A stretch of 64,000 nt of DNA from Saccharum officinarum (lineage: Eukaryota > Streptophyta > Magnoliopsida > Poales > Poaceae): the NCBI GenBank assembly GCA_020631735.1, contig CM036160.1, forward strand, positions 8,710,746 through 8,774,745, read 5' to 3'. Shown piece by piece: positions 54,471 to 64,000 of the stretch. Position 1 is the stretch's first letter. Each line of letters begins with the position of its first letter. A model generated the notes under the pieces. That model worked only from the letters and a program-made list of their open reading frames with translations. It was not told the DNA's origin and did not search any database. Position numbers and translations under genes: made by a program.

Positions 54471-54728
54471 TTATTCGACGAAATAAGAGTTACAAATGCC
54501 ATTAAGAGCCTCCAAAAACCAAACATATCTTCCTACCGCTAAATTAACATAATTTCTAGCTAGGATATGAGCATCAAAATTTAAATTCTGCCCTTCAAAG
54601 ATGAACTTAATTCTTGCAAAGCTCTCCATTCTAGACATTATTTCCACGACAATGGCGCCATACCTACCCAACCTCTCACCCTGGATGCTTCTTATCGTGT
54701 TGGCACAGTCGCTGGCCACCCTTGCTGC
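54471..54728 (-). pseudogene. LINE-type RNase H domain, C-terminal fragment
   Basis: On the minus strand: ASDCANTIRSIQGERLGRYG, then FEGQNLNFDAHILAR and GRYVWFLEALNGIC. This is the RVT_3 RNase H end found in plant non-LTR retrotransposons and derived genes (D of SDC and D of DAH visible). The rest of the ORF is absent. Confidence 0.75.
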
Positions 54729-54994
54729 CTACAAACCAAGGTCACTTGCCGGAGCCAGCCCCTCGCGATAAGCTTGGTACCAGCCATTTCGCCACTTTGG
54801 ACCGGAGGGAGCAATAGACCGATACTATTTTTGGGCTTGATTAGTTCTGTTGAAGCGCCCTGCACTGTTGGCCGTGCATAGCCCAGCGGGCTCGGGCTCT
54901 GGCCAGGTCGGGCCAGATCGAGCCAAACCTGCTGAGCGCCTGAGAGTCGATTCTCCCCGGAAGCCGACAAACATGGCTTTGCTAAAAAAAGCAG

Positions 54995-55674
54995 AGAGAG
55001 AATTCCTTCATTGCCATTAAGACTTATAACTATTCCTTCATTGCCATAAAAAAATTGTAGGCTTCTTTCACTGCCATCAGTTTAGTATTTTTATTTCCCC
55101 TATTGCCATTACCGTTCATAGTAGCTATAGCATTGTTAGATGGGAGGGAAAAAGGCAAGTTTACCCCTTAGGTGGTGTTCGGATGGCAGTCTAAAAATTA
55201 TGAAACGTGTTTATGCCCATGTAGGGCCCACAAGCTAAAATATAACACAAGCATGCAACCGTGGTCACGAGACTGCACCGCTGCTCGCAAGCACGCACGA
55301 AGACTCAGCCTGAAGCTCAGGTTTTGTAACTGAAGCCCCCATGCCGTGACGGCGTGACCACCGCCCATTCAAGCTCAGGTGCAGGGGGGTGAGGTGTGGT
55401 GGTGGCCAGCGCAGCGAAGCGTGGTGCTGCTCCAAACCGGTAAAACAACTAACAACGTGAGTCCCTTCAAACGCTATTATGTTAGCACAATGGCGATAAA
55501 GGGAGCAGATAATGTAAATGGATGGCAACGAAGGAAACTATGGCTGTCCGTCTAATGGTGATGGCACTAAGGGGAACAAAAATATTAAACTGGTGGTACG
55601 GAAGCAAGACTAAAGTTTTTTATGGCCATGAAGGAATAGTTATAAGTTTTAGTGGCAATGAAGGAATTCTCTCT
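54995..55674. mobile_element. Long-TIR element (Mutator-like MITE or foldback), 680 bp
   Basis: The ends are inverted copies: AGAGAGAATTCCTTCATTGCC on the left and its complement on the right. Likeness continues inward over roughly 150 bp, including TTATAACTATTCCTTCAT and a TTGCCATTA motif. The flanks are A-runs, so a target duplication cannot be judged. No coding capacity. Confidence 0.7.
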
Positions 55675-57464
55675 AAAAAAAAAAGCCGACAAGCGCGGCG
55701 GCGCCTTGCTGCTCACTGCTCAATGCTCATGTACATGTACACCGACGTCTGTGTGCGTGTTGTACGTCGTACGGGCGTACGTGCACCGTACACGTATTGC
55801 TAGAGTACACACATGCAATGCTTTTCCTTACGTTTGTCCATTTCATTTCATTTACGTCCTCTTCACCTCTTGGGTCTCCAGAACAGGGGAATCAGGCATT
55901 GCACGCCTACCTATTCTTCCTTTCAGTCTTTGTCAATGTAAATACCCCCTTCATTAAAAAAAGAAAAAGAAAAAAGAGAAGGCACCAATACGCAGCTCAT
56001 CAGGAATGGCTGATGATGAGGCCCAGCGAGCAGTTACTGTGGTAGCATTGGTGGCCCTCTCTCCTGTCTTGTGACATCGTACACTCGTACCCTCCTGACC
56101 CACTGGCTGCCGCTTGCCGCGACCACCACCAGGATTGAATGGCGGGCAGGCGCGAGCAGGGCGCGTACGTACGTGTGGTCGCCCGTGTGCCTCTGCCTGC
56201 CCACCTCCGTTCCACATGCAAAATCCGCTGACTGGACTGGAACACGATAGAGGAGCTGAAAAATGTAGCTTCACCCATTTCGCTCCCATGGGTCCATCGT
56301 CCCACCGCAGGCCGCCGCTGTCTCTTCCTCTGCCGTCCGGGATGAAGACGCCGACGACATCCGGCTTTCTCGGCCCACGCCTTGCGACGCTGCCCCGTTC
56401 TAAACCAGGCCAAAGAGCCGTCTAAGTGCCGCCGTGGCTCACAAGGATGCCGGCCGTCGGGCTCGAGGCCGCATGAACGCCGCACGCGGCTTGCGCGGAC
56501 TCCGCCGACCCGAGCCGCCGGAGCCGCTCCCAGCTGCTCCCACTGGCCCGCACCGGAGCCGCGCCGCTAGCGCCAACGCCGCTCACGGCGCCGAGGCCGT
56601 CGCTGGCGCCCTGTGCCCCCTGCCGGATCTGGACCACGTCCCCGCTGCCGCCCTGCTCTGCCATCTCTTCCTCCGTCTCTGCTCTGCTATCTCTTCCTCG
56701 GTTGGAGAAAGGGGATGCGCATGCGAACGACGACGACTAACCACTAACCAGTGCACGAATGGAGGCCGCTCCGTGAGACGTCGAACGCCATACGCCAGCG
56801 CGGCCTCAGGCCGGCCAAGTCGCTTGGTCCATTGGGAGCACGCCACGTCACCACGGTGGGACCCGACTGCAAGTGACTTAACCCTCTCTCACCGTCCGTC
56901 AACCTGGCATACGTGAACCACACTTGGAAAGGCGAGTTCGCTGCACAAATGAGCAAACGGGTTCACGAAACAGTGCCATGCAAGCACACGTCCGACTGGG
57001 AAGTGTACGTTAGCAGCTGTGCTAAATAGAAAAGAGTACGTGCACCCGGGAGATACACGCAGGAGCCTGAGTAAGTCCTTTCCCATTCTAGAAAAATTTC
57101 CAGAAAATTCCAATAAATACTAGAGCCACTTCAAAGCCTACCCAGACCTTTCCCACGCCTTCTCCACCATCTAAAATTTCAGAAATAATTTTCAATATCC
57201 TTGTCACACGCCTTTCTTTAATAAACCTTTGATGATCCGTATATCCACCATCCCAACTCCGAATCGATTGATTCTTCTACTAAGAATCTTCAAAAAATAA
57301 AACCCTACACGCCTATATCCTTTTTCACAATTTTAGTGCCCATTTAAATTCTAGTTTGTTTGTCTTCCATTTCTTTTATTTGTATTAACGCTAACCCATA
57401 GTTGCACCCCCCATTCTGTATGTGTATATATATATGTATATGCATGTACGTAACCACATAAGTA
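55675..57464. other. GC-rich spacer, no gene supported
   Basis: Several frames are open at once at 55980-56920, with low-complexity Arg/Pro/Ala translations on both strands. No motif, start context or splice pattern supports a gene. Confidence 0.45.
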
Positions 57465-57736
57465 GGGATAAAAACAGATCGGATACGAACGGATATCACT
57501 GATATTACATTTGTTTTCATATTTTTGTCCGGATTCGGATTCGAATACAGATATTGTCAATCATGCCGGATAGGATATGATTGGATATCGGCATCATAAA
57601 TATGTGATTTGATTATTCGGATACGGATACGGTATCGGATGTTGAATATTTGGACTCAGATATGGACAGATCTGAACCCCTCTAAACGGATTCGGTCTCA
57701 AATACGGTTAGAAAATATCCGTACTATTTTTACCCC
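57465..57736. mobile_element. MITE with GGGATAAAAA / TTTTTACCCC ends
   Basis: Inner sequence is rich in GGATA(C/T)GG and CGGAT repeats, as in a common grass MITE type. Terminal repeats match with one or two differences. Confidence 0.6.
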
Positions 57737-57797
57737 TGCACCTAAGCCCCTCTCATGTATATGAATACATGTACATGAACTCACTTAATTAACCTCA

Positions 57798-59835
57798 TGT
57801 AACCCCGGTGGACATGTTGGGGTCAGTCAAGTCATTTATGATGACTTGGTCAGGCTTTCTCTTCCAGTTTCATGTAATAGTGAAATATAATAATGAGGTC
57901 TGGTTTTCGCCAAATAACCCTACCATCCCGACCAACCTGTAGGAGCCACACCTTGTTGGATATATCCTCTATATTCAACCCTTACTTCAAATTGACGTAA
58001 TAATGATAACCTTAGACAACAACCCACCAACCTCTCTAGGGCCGTTCCTTTGATTGATTATGTTTGCTATGTATGCCTTGCTTGGTGTTTGCCTTGTGTG
58101 TCGACGCTAGACAACGACGTAGGAGGAGGATGTAAGAAGAGTCAAAGAGCGGTCATAAGAATAAGAAGAGTCAGACCCTTGGATTATGGATGTACTCGCC
58201 AGCGAGTGGAGGCAAGTCCTAACACCCACCTACCCTTCCCCTACATAATAGTTCCCTCCACCTAATATGCCATGCCTTAACCACTCCCCTTCGACTACCA
58301 CCACATCTTGCTAACCCCACCATACTCTCCCTCTCCATTTCCATCTACAAAAATTAAATACCTTAGCTTATGCTACTTAAATACTCTGGTTATGAATTAT
58401 TATCCTGGAATATGAGCTCGATTATTATAATGTGATTAATAGTGAATATGATAAATGATTACCTTGATATGTTATAAGCCCCATGATATGAATATGATAA
58501 ATGGTTGTCTTGATATGCTATGTGCTCCATTGTATGAATGAACCTATGGATAATAATTGTGGAACTTAAAACTGAAAAACCTGAACTAAACAACGGCAGG
58601 GGGTGAGTGAGGGGTAACTTATGTGGTATAAGTTACCTTGGCAGGTTCGCCTAGTGAGGGTTCTTGTTGGGAGATACTTGCCTCGGTCACACAAGGACTG
58701 GTTCGTAGTCCCTCTCGCCTAGTGAGATAATCTGTACAGCCACATGTCTATATGGGTAGACTTGATCTCACACCCCGTTAGATAGAAGTATGATTCTACT
58801 AGGAGGCCGATGTTGGCAGCGGAATATCAGGAGAAGGCACAGATGCTATGTGATCTTCCGTGACCCGGTTGGCATGGTTGCTATGTGATCCTCCACGTAA
58901 AGCCCCTTGATTTTGGCAACGTTCGAGCCCATACTTATTATTACTAACTGGATGATTTGGTATCATCCGAAGCATTGAGATGGGATGATTTGGTATCATC
59001 CGAGCTTAGTGTGTTTTCCAACCCCTGAGAAGTCGTGGTAGAATTATATGGAAATCTAAGGTAGCGCCCTCTTGGGTACGGGGTCTCGTTAGACCTGTCT
59101 AAGCCATGACAATGGTGTTGGACTGTCTCTATCATGTGGGGAAATTTGTATAACCTCTATAGAGTGTAATGAATCTATTCGAATAGCCACGTCCTTGGAA
59201 TGGGCAGATGCTCGGATGAGATACTATGATTAGACTCTTTTATGTGTAATGAAACTATAATAATCTGGTAAGTTGTAATCAATTAAGCTGGTAAGTTACA
59301 ATTTATAAACTCCGGGAACTGGCGAGAAGTGTTAGTACTCTCCCAGGGCCCAAACTCCATTTTTAAATATAACTCAACTCCTAACATATACACCACCACT
59401 ACCTCCATAAACCACCTCCACAAATAGCCTCCGCCATCCACCTCACCTTCCCCAAAGTTAGGGCTTGCTGAGTACATTATGTACTCAATCCCTTCCCCTC
59501 TATGTTTTTAGGAGAAAAGCTACAGGAGCACATACGAGTATGGAGCGATCGAAGCCATGCAAGGATGGAACAACAAGAGTACACCCAAGGATGGAGACGT
59601 ATGACTACACAAGAGAACTACACATGGACTACTAGGATTAAGATATAGGAATGAGCTTAGAATAAGGTTTAGGTTCATACTCTAAGTTGCTTGTACGAAT
59701 GGAGCCACAGCGTTCGTAGGACCGCTGTGATAGAACTCCGATGTATATCATAAGGTCAATGGCCAAGCTATGTAAATATGAACTTTGTAATATGTTTCTC
59801 CCGTTATCAATAAAAGTTTGGTTTTGATATCAACA
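57798..59835 (+). repeat. Probable solo LTR
   Basis: It starts TGTAACCCC and ends ATCAACA. The right part (59461-59835) has the GAGTAC/GTACTC hairpin, an AG 24 nt later, and a poly(A)-signal-like AATAAAAG at 59808, the same layout as the Tekay LTRs. No target duplication is evident (CCTCA and TTGTC), so the exact ends are uncertain. Confidence 0.45.
59469..59487 (+). promoter_or_regulatory. LTR hairpin TGAGTAC-ATTAT-GTACTCA
   Basis: Perfect 7-bp stem followed at 59510-59511 by an AG after a pyrimidine-rich run. Confidence 0.55.
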
Positions 59836-60346
59836 TTGTCCAATCTGTGCATATCAGCTACTGATCCAATGACTGATACATGATGCATAGTGGACCTAAA
59901 GTAGGGGCCCGATATAAAGTGGGCCAGTAATAAACATTTTACCCAACATTCCTCTACCCAGGTGAAGCTAAAGGCAAATAAAACTGTTTACTCAAGAAGC
60001 TGGAACTAGAGTCGTTTTAGTTGAAGCTGGAGCTCTACTAATGGAACCTGAAGATGGAAGATGAAATTCCCATTAGCCATTAACTTATAGTCAGATAGTC
60101 ACCAACCATGCAATATATCACGAATTGCTTACAGAACGTACGATTACCACCAAACACAGGAGAGTTAAATTCTTGAAGGTGACTGTTTCATTTTCATATA
60201 CAAGGAAAACAATGTTGACAAGTGCTATTATATTAGTAAATATGGGATTATTTCAATCATGGAGTAGAACTGGGTATTTGAGAAGCGCAGACAAAGTATT
60301 ATTATTTGGTAACCACCTTCCAACATTTGATGGAGACAGCTCTGGA
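59836..60346. other. Spacer, nothing recognised
   Basis: Short frames only. Confidence 0.4.
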
Positions 60347-60408
60347 TACTCCCACCGTCCCATAAAAGCAAAATGACTTTTTTTGTGGAACGGAGGCTGG
60401 AGGGAGTA
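60347..60408. mobile_element. Very short Stowaway-like MITE remnant
   Basis: TACTCCCACCGTCCCATAAAA and its inverse GGAACGGAGG.TGGAGGGAGTA are only 62 bp apart end to end. Confidence 0.6.
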
Positions 60409-60757
60409 CCAATATTCCCATGCGATGTAATTATGTCAATTAATTGATCCAAGGGTTGATTGATTTGTGGCATTACTGTCAGGTTGTCACTCCGTCACGT
60501 GTGTGTATTTGTGTGCCATGAAAATGAAATCGAATGCGGAATTTATAATCCGCCATGTCCAGTCCTATCGGACGCACTCCCACAGTAATACTAAATCTGA
60601 TCATAAAAGAGTGCAATTGTAAGAATCGTACCATTCAAACTAGCTCATATTTGATTGACTTTCTAGTAAATAATATTAACACTTATATCTACAAATAAAT
60701 TTATTTTGAAAATATATTCTATAACTAATCTAATAATACTTATTTTATATTATGAAT

Positions 60758-61058
60758 CACTATGCCAGAAAAGCTTATCAGTGACGCGTCTAAAGGCTTA
60801 TCAGTGACGCGTAAAAGACGTGTCACTGTTCTTGCGTCTATGATAAGGGCATATCAGTGACGCGTAAAAACGTGTCACTGATAACCCTTAAACAGTGACA
60901 CATGTATCCAATACGCGTCACTGATAACGCTTATCAGCGACATGTCCAGCTAAGACGCGTCACTGATAACGCTTATCAGCGACGTGTCCAGCCAAGACGC
61001 GTCACTGATAACGCTTATCAGCGACGCGTATGGCCAATACGCGTCACTGATAACTATT
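60758..61058. repeat. CACTA subterminal repeats
   Basis: About ten copies of TTATCAG(T/C)GACGCGT and its inverse ACGCGTCACTGATAA are spaced at roughly 20-60 bp. In CACTA elements such repeats bind the transposase accessory protein. Confidence 0.85.
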
Positions 61059-61088
61059 TCAGAAAACAAAAAAAATTACAATGACCCT

Positions 61089-61135
61089 ATATATATATGC
61101 AATGATCCTATATATATATACACACACACACACAC
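61089..61135. repeat. TA/CA microsatellite
   Basis: Two TATATATA runs and a CACACA run lie just inside the CACTA subterminal region. Confidence 0.85.
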
Positions 61136-61671
61136 ATCAGACATGTACCACCATTTCAACAATCAATTCTTTACAAACTTTTCAGATACAAGTTATACTA
61201 CAAAATGTGTTATCAACCGTGGGCCATTGTTTACAAGGTACAACCAATGTCCTTGATGAGCTCAAAGACAAGAAAAAACACTTAATAATCCTAGAAGAGT
61301 AAAACCTTGTTTCCTCATCGCTCGATCATGAAAGATAGCATCTGTCTCTATGTTCTTGGAAGAGCCGCACCTGTAAAGGAGTGAAAAGTTAAGTGACCCA
61401 GGACATATTGTGAGGTGACAAAGCAATTATAAATCCGAAAAAGTTCCATGGCTGACCACTAATCTGTACTACGATTCATGTGTATGGACCTTTAATTCTA
61501 TTTTCATATTCACATACTGACATACATCATGAAGAAACAAATATGAAAAGCATCACATGTGTTATTATTATACCCATGGTTTCAGTGTCATGTTTTGTGC
61601 TGGACTGTGTAACATATGCATATATATAAAGAACAGCTGTTCAAGATAATAATAAGATATAGCAGGCTTAC

Positions 61672-61918
61672 CATTGTGCTGAATAGAACAACAATAATTG
61701 TGCTGGTGATCATGATAGCATTAACTCGCACTTCAGTATGACGAGCTAATGTAAACTGCAAAAGTTTACATGGACTAGTATAAGTAAGAGCCTATAAATA
61801 ATCAAGCAAAGATATGTAAAAATCTGGTAGCATTGAAGAGCACAAAAGATGTCGCATCATTAACACCTTCACCGAAAACTAGACTATAGAGTAGGGGTGT
61901 TTCATCCTGGTTAAGCAC
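61672..61918 (-). pseudogene. Vacuolar Na+/H+ antiporter (NHX) fragment, two exons
   Basis: On the minus strand exon 1 (61918-61824) encodes VLNQDETPLLYSLVFGEG then NDATSFVLFNA. Exon 2 (61755-61672) encodes ARHTEVRVNAIMITSTIIVV with LFSTM. These are transmembrane segments around the ion-binding ND region of plant NHX exchangers. One Val of the GEGVVNDA signature is missing (3-bp deletion), and the donor after exon 1 reads CAG|AT instead of GT. The acceptors (TTGCAG) and the donor of exon 2 (ATG|GTAAGC) are good. The real gene has at least ten more exons, so this is a captured or decayed piece. Confidence 0.8.
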
Positions 61919-62448
61919 CTGCAAGTAATGAATTTCCAAGTAAATTGGCTTCCTATCTCATTTTATAAGATAAAAGATGGCAGATTGTTCAACAAGAAAC
62001 CTGTAACAGTGAGATAATGAAATAGTAATATGAAGTCAGCACTAAAGTTGCAAGTCAGTATGGTTCAGTGCTAACTTCTGAGAACTAAAATATACTCAAC
62101 CACAGACTAGTTCCTCTCGATTTCCAATACAGCAAGCAATTTTATCAGATAATATTGGGATATTCACATAAATAAAATGTAAAACATTGTGCGAATGGAA
62201 AACTCACTTGAAAACCTACTTAAAATGACCAGAATCAGTTTTCTTAACCCCAAAAGTTCCTAGAAGAGAGGTAGTACTGCCTCTACTAGGTTAAGGTAAT
62301 GACCTAAAATTTAGTGGTCATAAGGAAATCATGTATACAAATAGAAAAGAGCAAAAGATATAATCTGAATTCTCATAAGCTGCTCTTCTGAACTGTTGAA
62401 ACTGCAAGGAAAGAGAAGGTATGATAGATAACGCACATGAATAATTAC

Positions 62449-62556
62449 CTTGAAAACCTTTGTAATAGCAAAGCATACTACAGACGAGAAGACCATGTGC
62501 AGCAGAGTCAGTGCCACAGGATAGGGAAAGTTGATCTCTTTTGAGGATAAGAACCA
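62449..62556 (-). pseudogene. Sugar-phosphate/nucleotide-sugar translocator (TPT/EamA family) exon fragment
   Basis: The minus-strand 108 nt encode SSKEINFPYPVALTLLHMVF and then SSVVCFAITKVFK, the first-to-second membrane-helix region of plant KT/TPT-type translocators. The donor AAG|GTAATT is intact, but the acceptor position reads GTGCAA instead of GTGCAG, so splicing into this exon should fail. No other exon of the gene was recognised nearby. Confidence 0.75.
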
Positions 62557-63940
62557 TTGCACCAAGGAAAAACCAAGTACTTAACAGTTAATAGCACTAA
62601 AAAAAGAACAAGAAAACCAAGGAAAAACCAAGTGCTTCCTTTTTCTGCACTAAGACTCTGAACAACACAGAAAACACTTGACTTAGCTACCAAAAAAATT
62701 GGGGGGTGCCAACACAGAAAACACTTAACAGTTTCAACTGCTTGTGGCATTTTTACAGCACGAGAAGAAGAGGAGCAGGCCTCAAGCATTCATGATTAAT
62801 ACCATAGTTTCTTTCAGATTGCAGAATGTTAGCCATTCACCCTATCATCTGTATGAAGTAAGCAAATGTATATTGCAATTCCCAAAATGGCCTAATTATC
62901 CAAGTCAAATCAGCAAAGGTATATTATAATTCAGCTGCCCCACATTTTAGAGCTGAATGGGAGGACATTGGTAAGGCTGGGAAGGTCACTACATCCAATT
63001 CAGGTCTGTTCTTTTATAGAACTAACACCTCAATTTAGCTTATGTAGGTTATAGAAATTAGAATCTTGCGATGGTACGCCTCTTGGTGGAGAAACATGAA
63101 TTCAGTTTCCTGCAAGCATAAAAGAATATGAATATCCATATGGCAAAGCTATATAAAAGGTTGCAAAGTTATATTCCAGATTCCAGAGGCAGAGTTGACA
63201 TTAGCTAAAAGCAAAATCATATTTCAGATAGGAAAGTCATACCCATTGTATGAACTATAGAATAGGAATCAAATAAGGAAGCCAATCCATAGCCTTAGTG
63301 TAGGAACGTAAGGGAAAAACCGACCCTGATATTGCAGTTCACCAAATAATAAATTACCTTCCTAGCAAGGACAACTGCAGAAATGGGGTGTGCTCAGTAA
63401 TACTTTAGTTTAGAAACCTAAAGGAAAAATGGACCCTGATATTGCAGTTCACCAAATAATAAATTACCTTGCTAGCAAGGCCAACTACAAATACATCATT
63501 GACAATGGGGTGTGCTCAGTAATAGAACAACCAATAAACTGTGTGAATCAAAGACATCATTGACAATGGACCTATGCTCATTAACAAATGGACAAAATGT
63601 AGCAACTAATATGACAACATTGTCATCACAAAGCCAATGAAAATAGCAAGATTTACGCAACAATGAAGTAATTATATAATCATCATGGCACAATTCCATT
63701 ATCTCAGTCTACAAAAAGTTCATCATTGCACAATCCCCAAACCTCAGTAGACAACATGAATGAAACAATTAATCATCACTGCACAAGGAAGGATATGAGT
63801 GTGCACATGATCTGCACACTTATAAAAACAAGAGAACGGCAGGAGACGATGGACCCGGCACCCGGTCGCTGAGATCAGGCAAGCTTGGTGGACAAAAGGG
63901 GGAGAACAATAAATCTAGGGTAAAATCAATGTTGCCTTAC
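62557..63940. other. Intron-like A/T-rich sequence with internal duplications
   Basis: CCAAGGAAAAACCAAGT is repeated near 62561 and 62613. A longer direct repeat of about 110 bp occurs at 63312-63400 and 63424-63510 (phrase GACCCTGATATTGCAGTTCA). No further exons could be identified with confidence. Confidence 0.5.
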
Positions 63941-64000
63941 CGGAGTGCGTGATGATGGGCATCTGCTGGTACCGCTCCTCCACCACCTGCGCTATCTCCT
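63941..64000 (-). CDS. Exon of unknown gene, cut by window edge
   Basis: On the minus strand the open frame EIAQVVEERYQQMPIITHSG ends at a strong donor CTCCG|GTAAGG (63941/63940). The sequence looks protein-coding (GC-rich with clear codon bias), but I do not recognise the family. Confidence 0.5.

Larger units (their letters stand above)
60758..64000 (+). mobile_element. CACTA transposon, 5' end, carrying host gene fragments (runs off window)
   Basis: The terminus CACTATGCCAGAAAAG at 60758 is followed by dense subterminal repeats. Behind it are exon-like fragments of at least two recognisable host genes and an unknown exon at the window edge, all on the minus strand. The right terminus would be beyond 64000. 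The extent of the element is an inference: the fragments could also be outside it. Confidence 0.6.

Noticed and set aside
56000..56956. Overlapping open frames in a GC-rich stretch
   Set aside because: Several frames on both strands are open at once, without motifs, start context or splice signals.
60770..61058. Regular short repeats as a CRISPR-like array
   Set aside because: The repeats occur in both orientations with irregular spacing behind a CACTA terminus in a plant genome; they are transposase-binding subterminal repeats.
62320..62420. Minus-strand exon after TTCCTTGCAG as the next translocator exon
   Set aside because: The translation does not resemble the expected translocator sequence and contains no shared motif.

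Overview
This is nuclear DNA of a grass, and almost all of it is transposable-element sequence. The lineage is inferred from repeats. At least seven copies of a MITE family with GGCCTTGTTTAG/GGGTGTTTGG-type ends are present, two with TAA target duplications. A Tekay/Del-type chromovirus, CACTA elements, and endogenous florendovirus DNA next to TA microsatellites are also present. Together these point to a panicoid grass, probably of the sorghum/sugarcane/Miscanthus group; the species is not determinable here.

Layout. 1-10501: a Tekay-like Ty3/gypsy element with very long LTRs (5' LTR cut by the window edge, 3' LTR 3.46 kb). It has an extra ORF upstream of gag that begins with a histone H3 tail-like sequence, and a gag-pol frame broken by three stops. 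10502-14817: a decayed host gene, a MINDY-type (DUF544) deubiquitinase paralogue with seven well-phased coding exons and one nonsense codon. 14818-23720: MITEs, a broken copia gag/protease remnant and LTR debris. 23871-26864: a complete non-autonomous LTR element (minus strand) with perfect GTCCA target duplications and an internal 83-bp tandem array. 28227-29005: 5' part of a frameshifted 3-ketoacyl-CoA synthase gene. 29191-33110: a second, diverged, truncated Tekay-type LTR. 33150-34531: 3' end of a CACTA element with Ulp1-protease exons and a TA-flanked MITE. 34902-47210: about 2.3 head-to-tail units of an endogenous pararetrovirus (minus strand) ending in an (AT)17 repeat. 47.8-49.7 kb: zinc-knuckle retroelement remnant. 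49.7-54.0 kb: 3' end of an Athila-like element (minus). 54.5 kb: LINE RNase H remnant. 55.0-55.7 kb: long-TIR element. 57.8-59.8 kb: probable solo LTR. 60758-end: 5' end of another CACTA element carrying fragments of host genes (NHX antiporter, sugar-phosphate/nucleotide-sugar translocator, one unknown exon), all on the minus strand.

Most notable observations. (1) Both Tekay-type LTRs contain the same two short open blocks. They differ mainly at third codon positions and by an in-frame 9-nt indel, and a GC-AG intron would join them in matching phase: an apparent spliced gene inside the LTR. (2) A TGAGTAC/GTACTCA hairpin lies 24-26 nt before an AG acceptor in three different LTRs. (3) A histone H3 tail mimic sits at the start of the chromovirus upstream ORF. 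(4) The pararetrovirus repeat unit is only about 5.3 kb, has no movement or coat protein, and carries the zinc-finger spacing I associate with florendoviruses, which suggests one half of a bipartite genome. One of its two full-length copies has lost a reverse-transcriptase catalytic Asp. No gene in the window is convincingly intact and host-functional.
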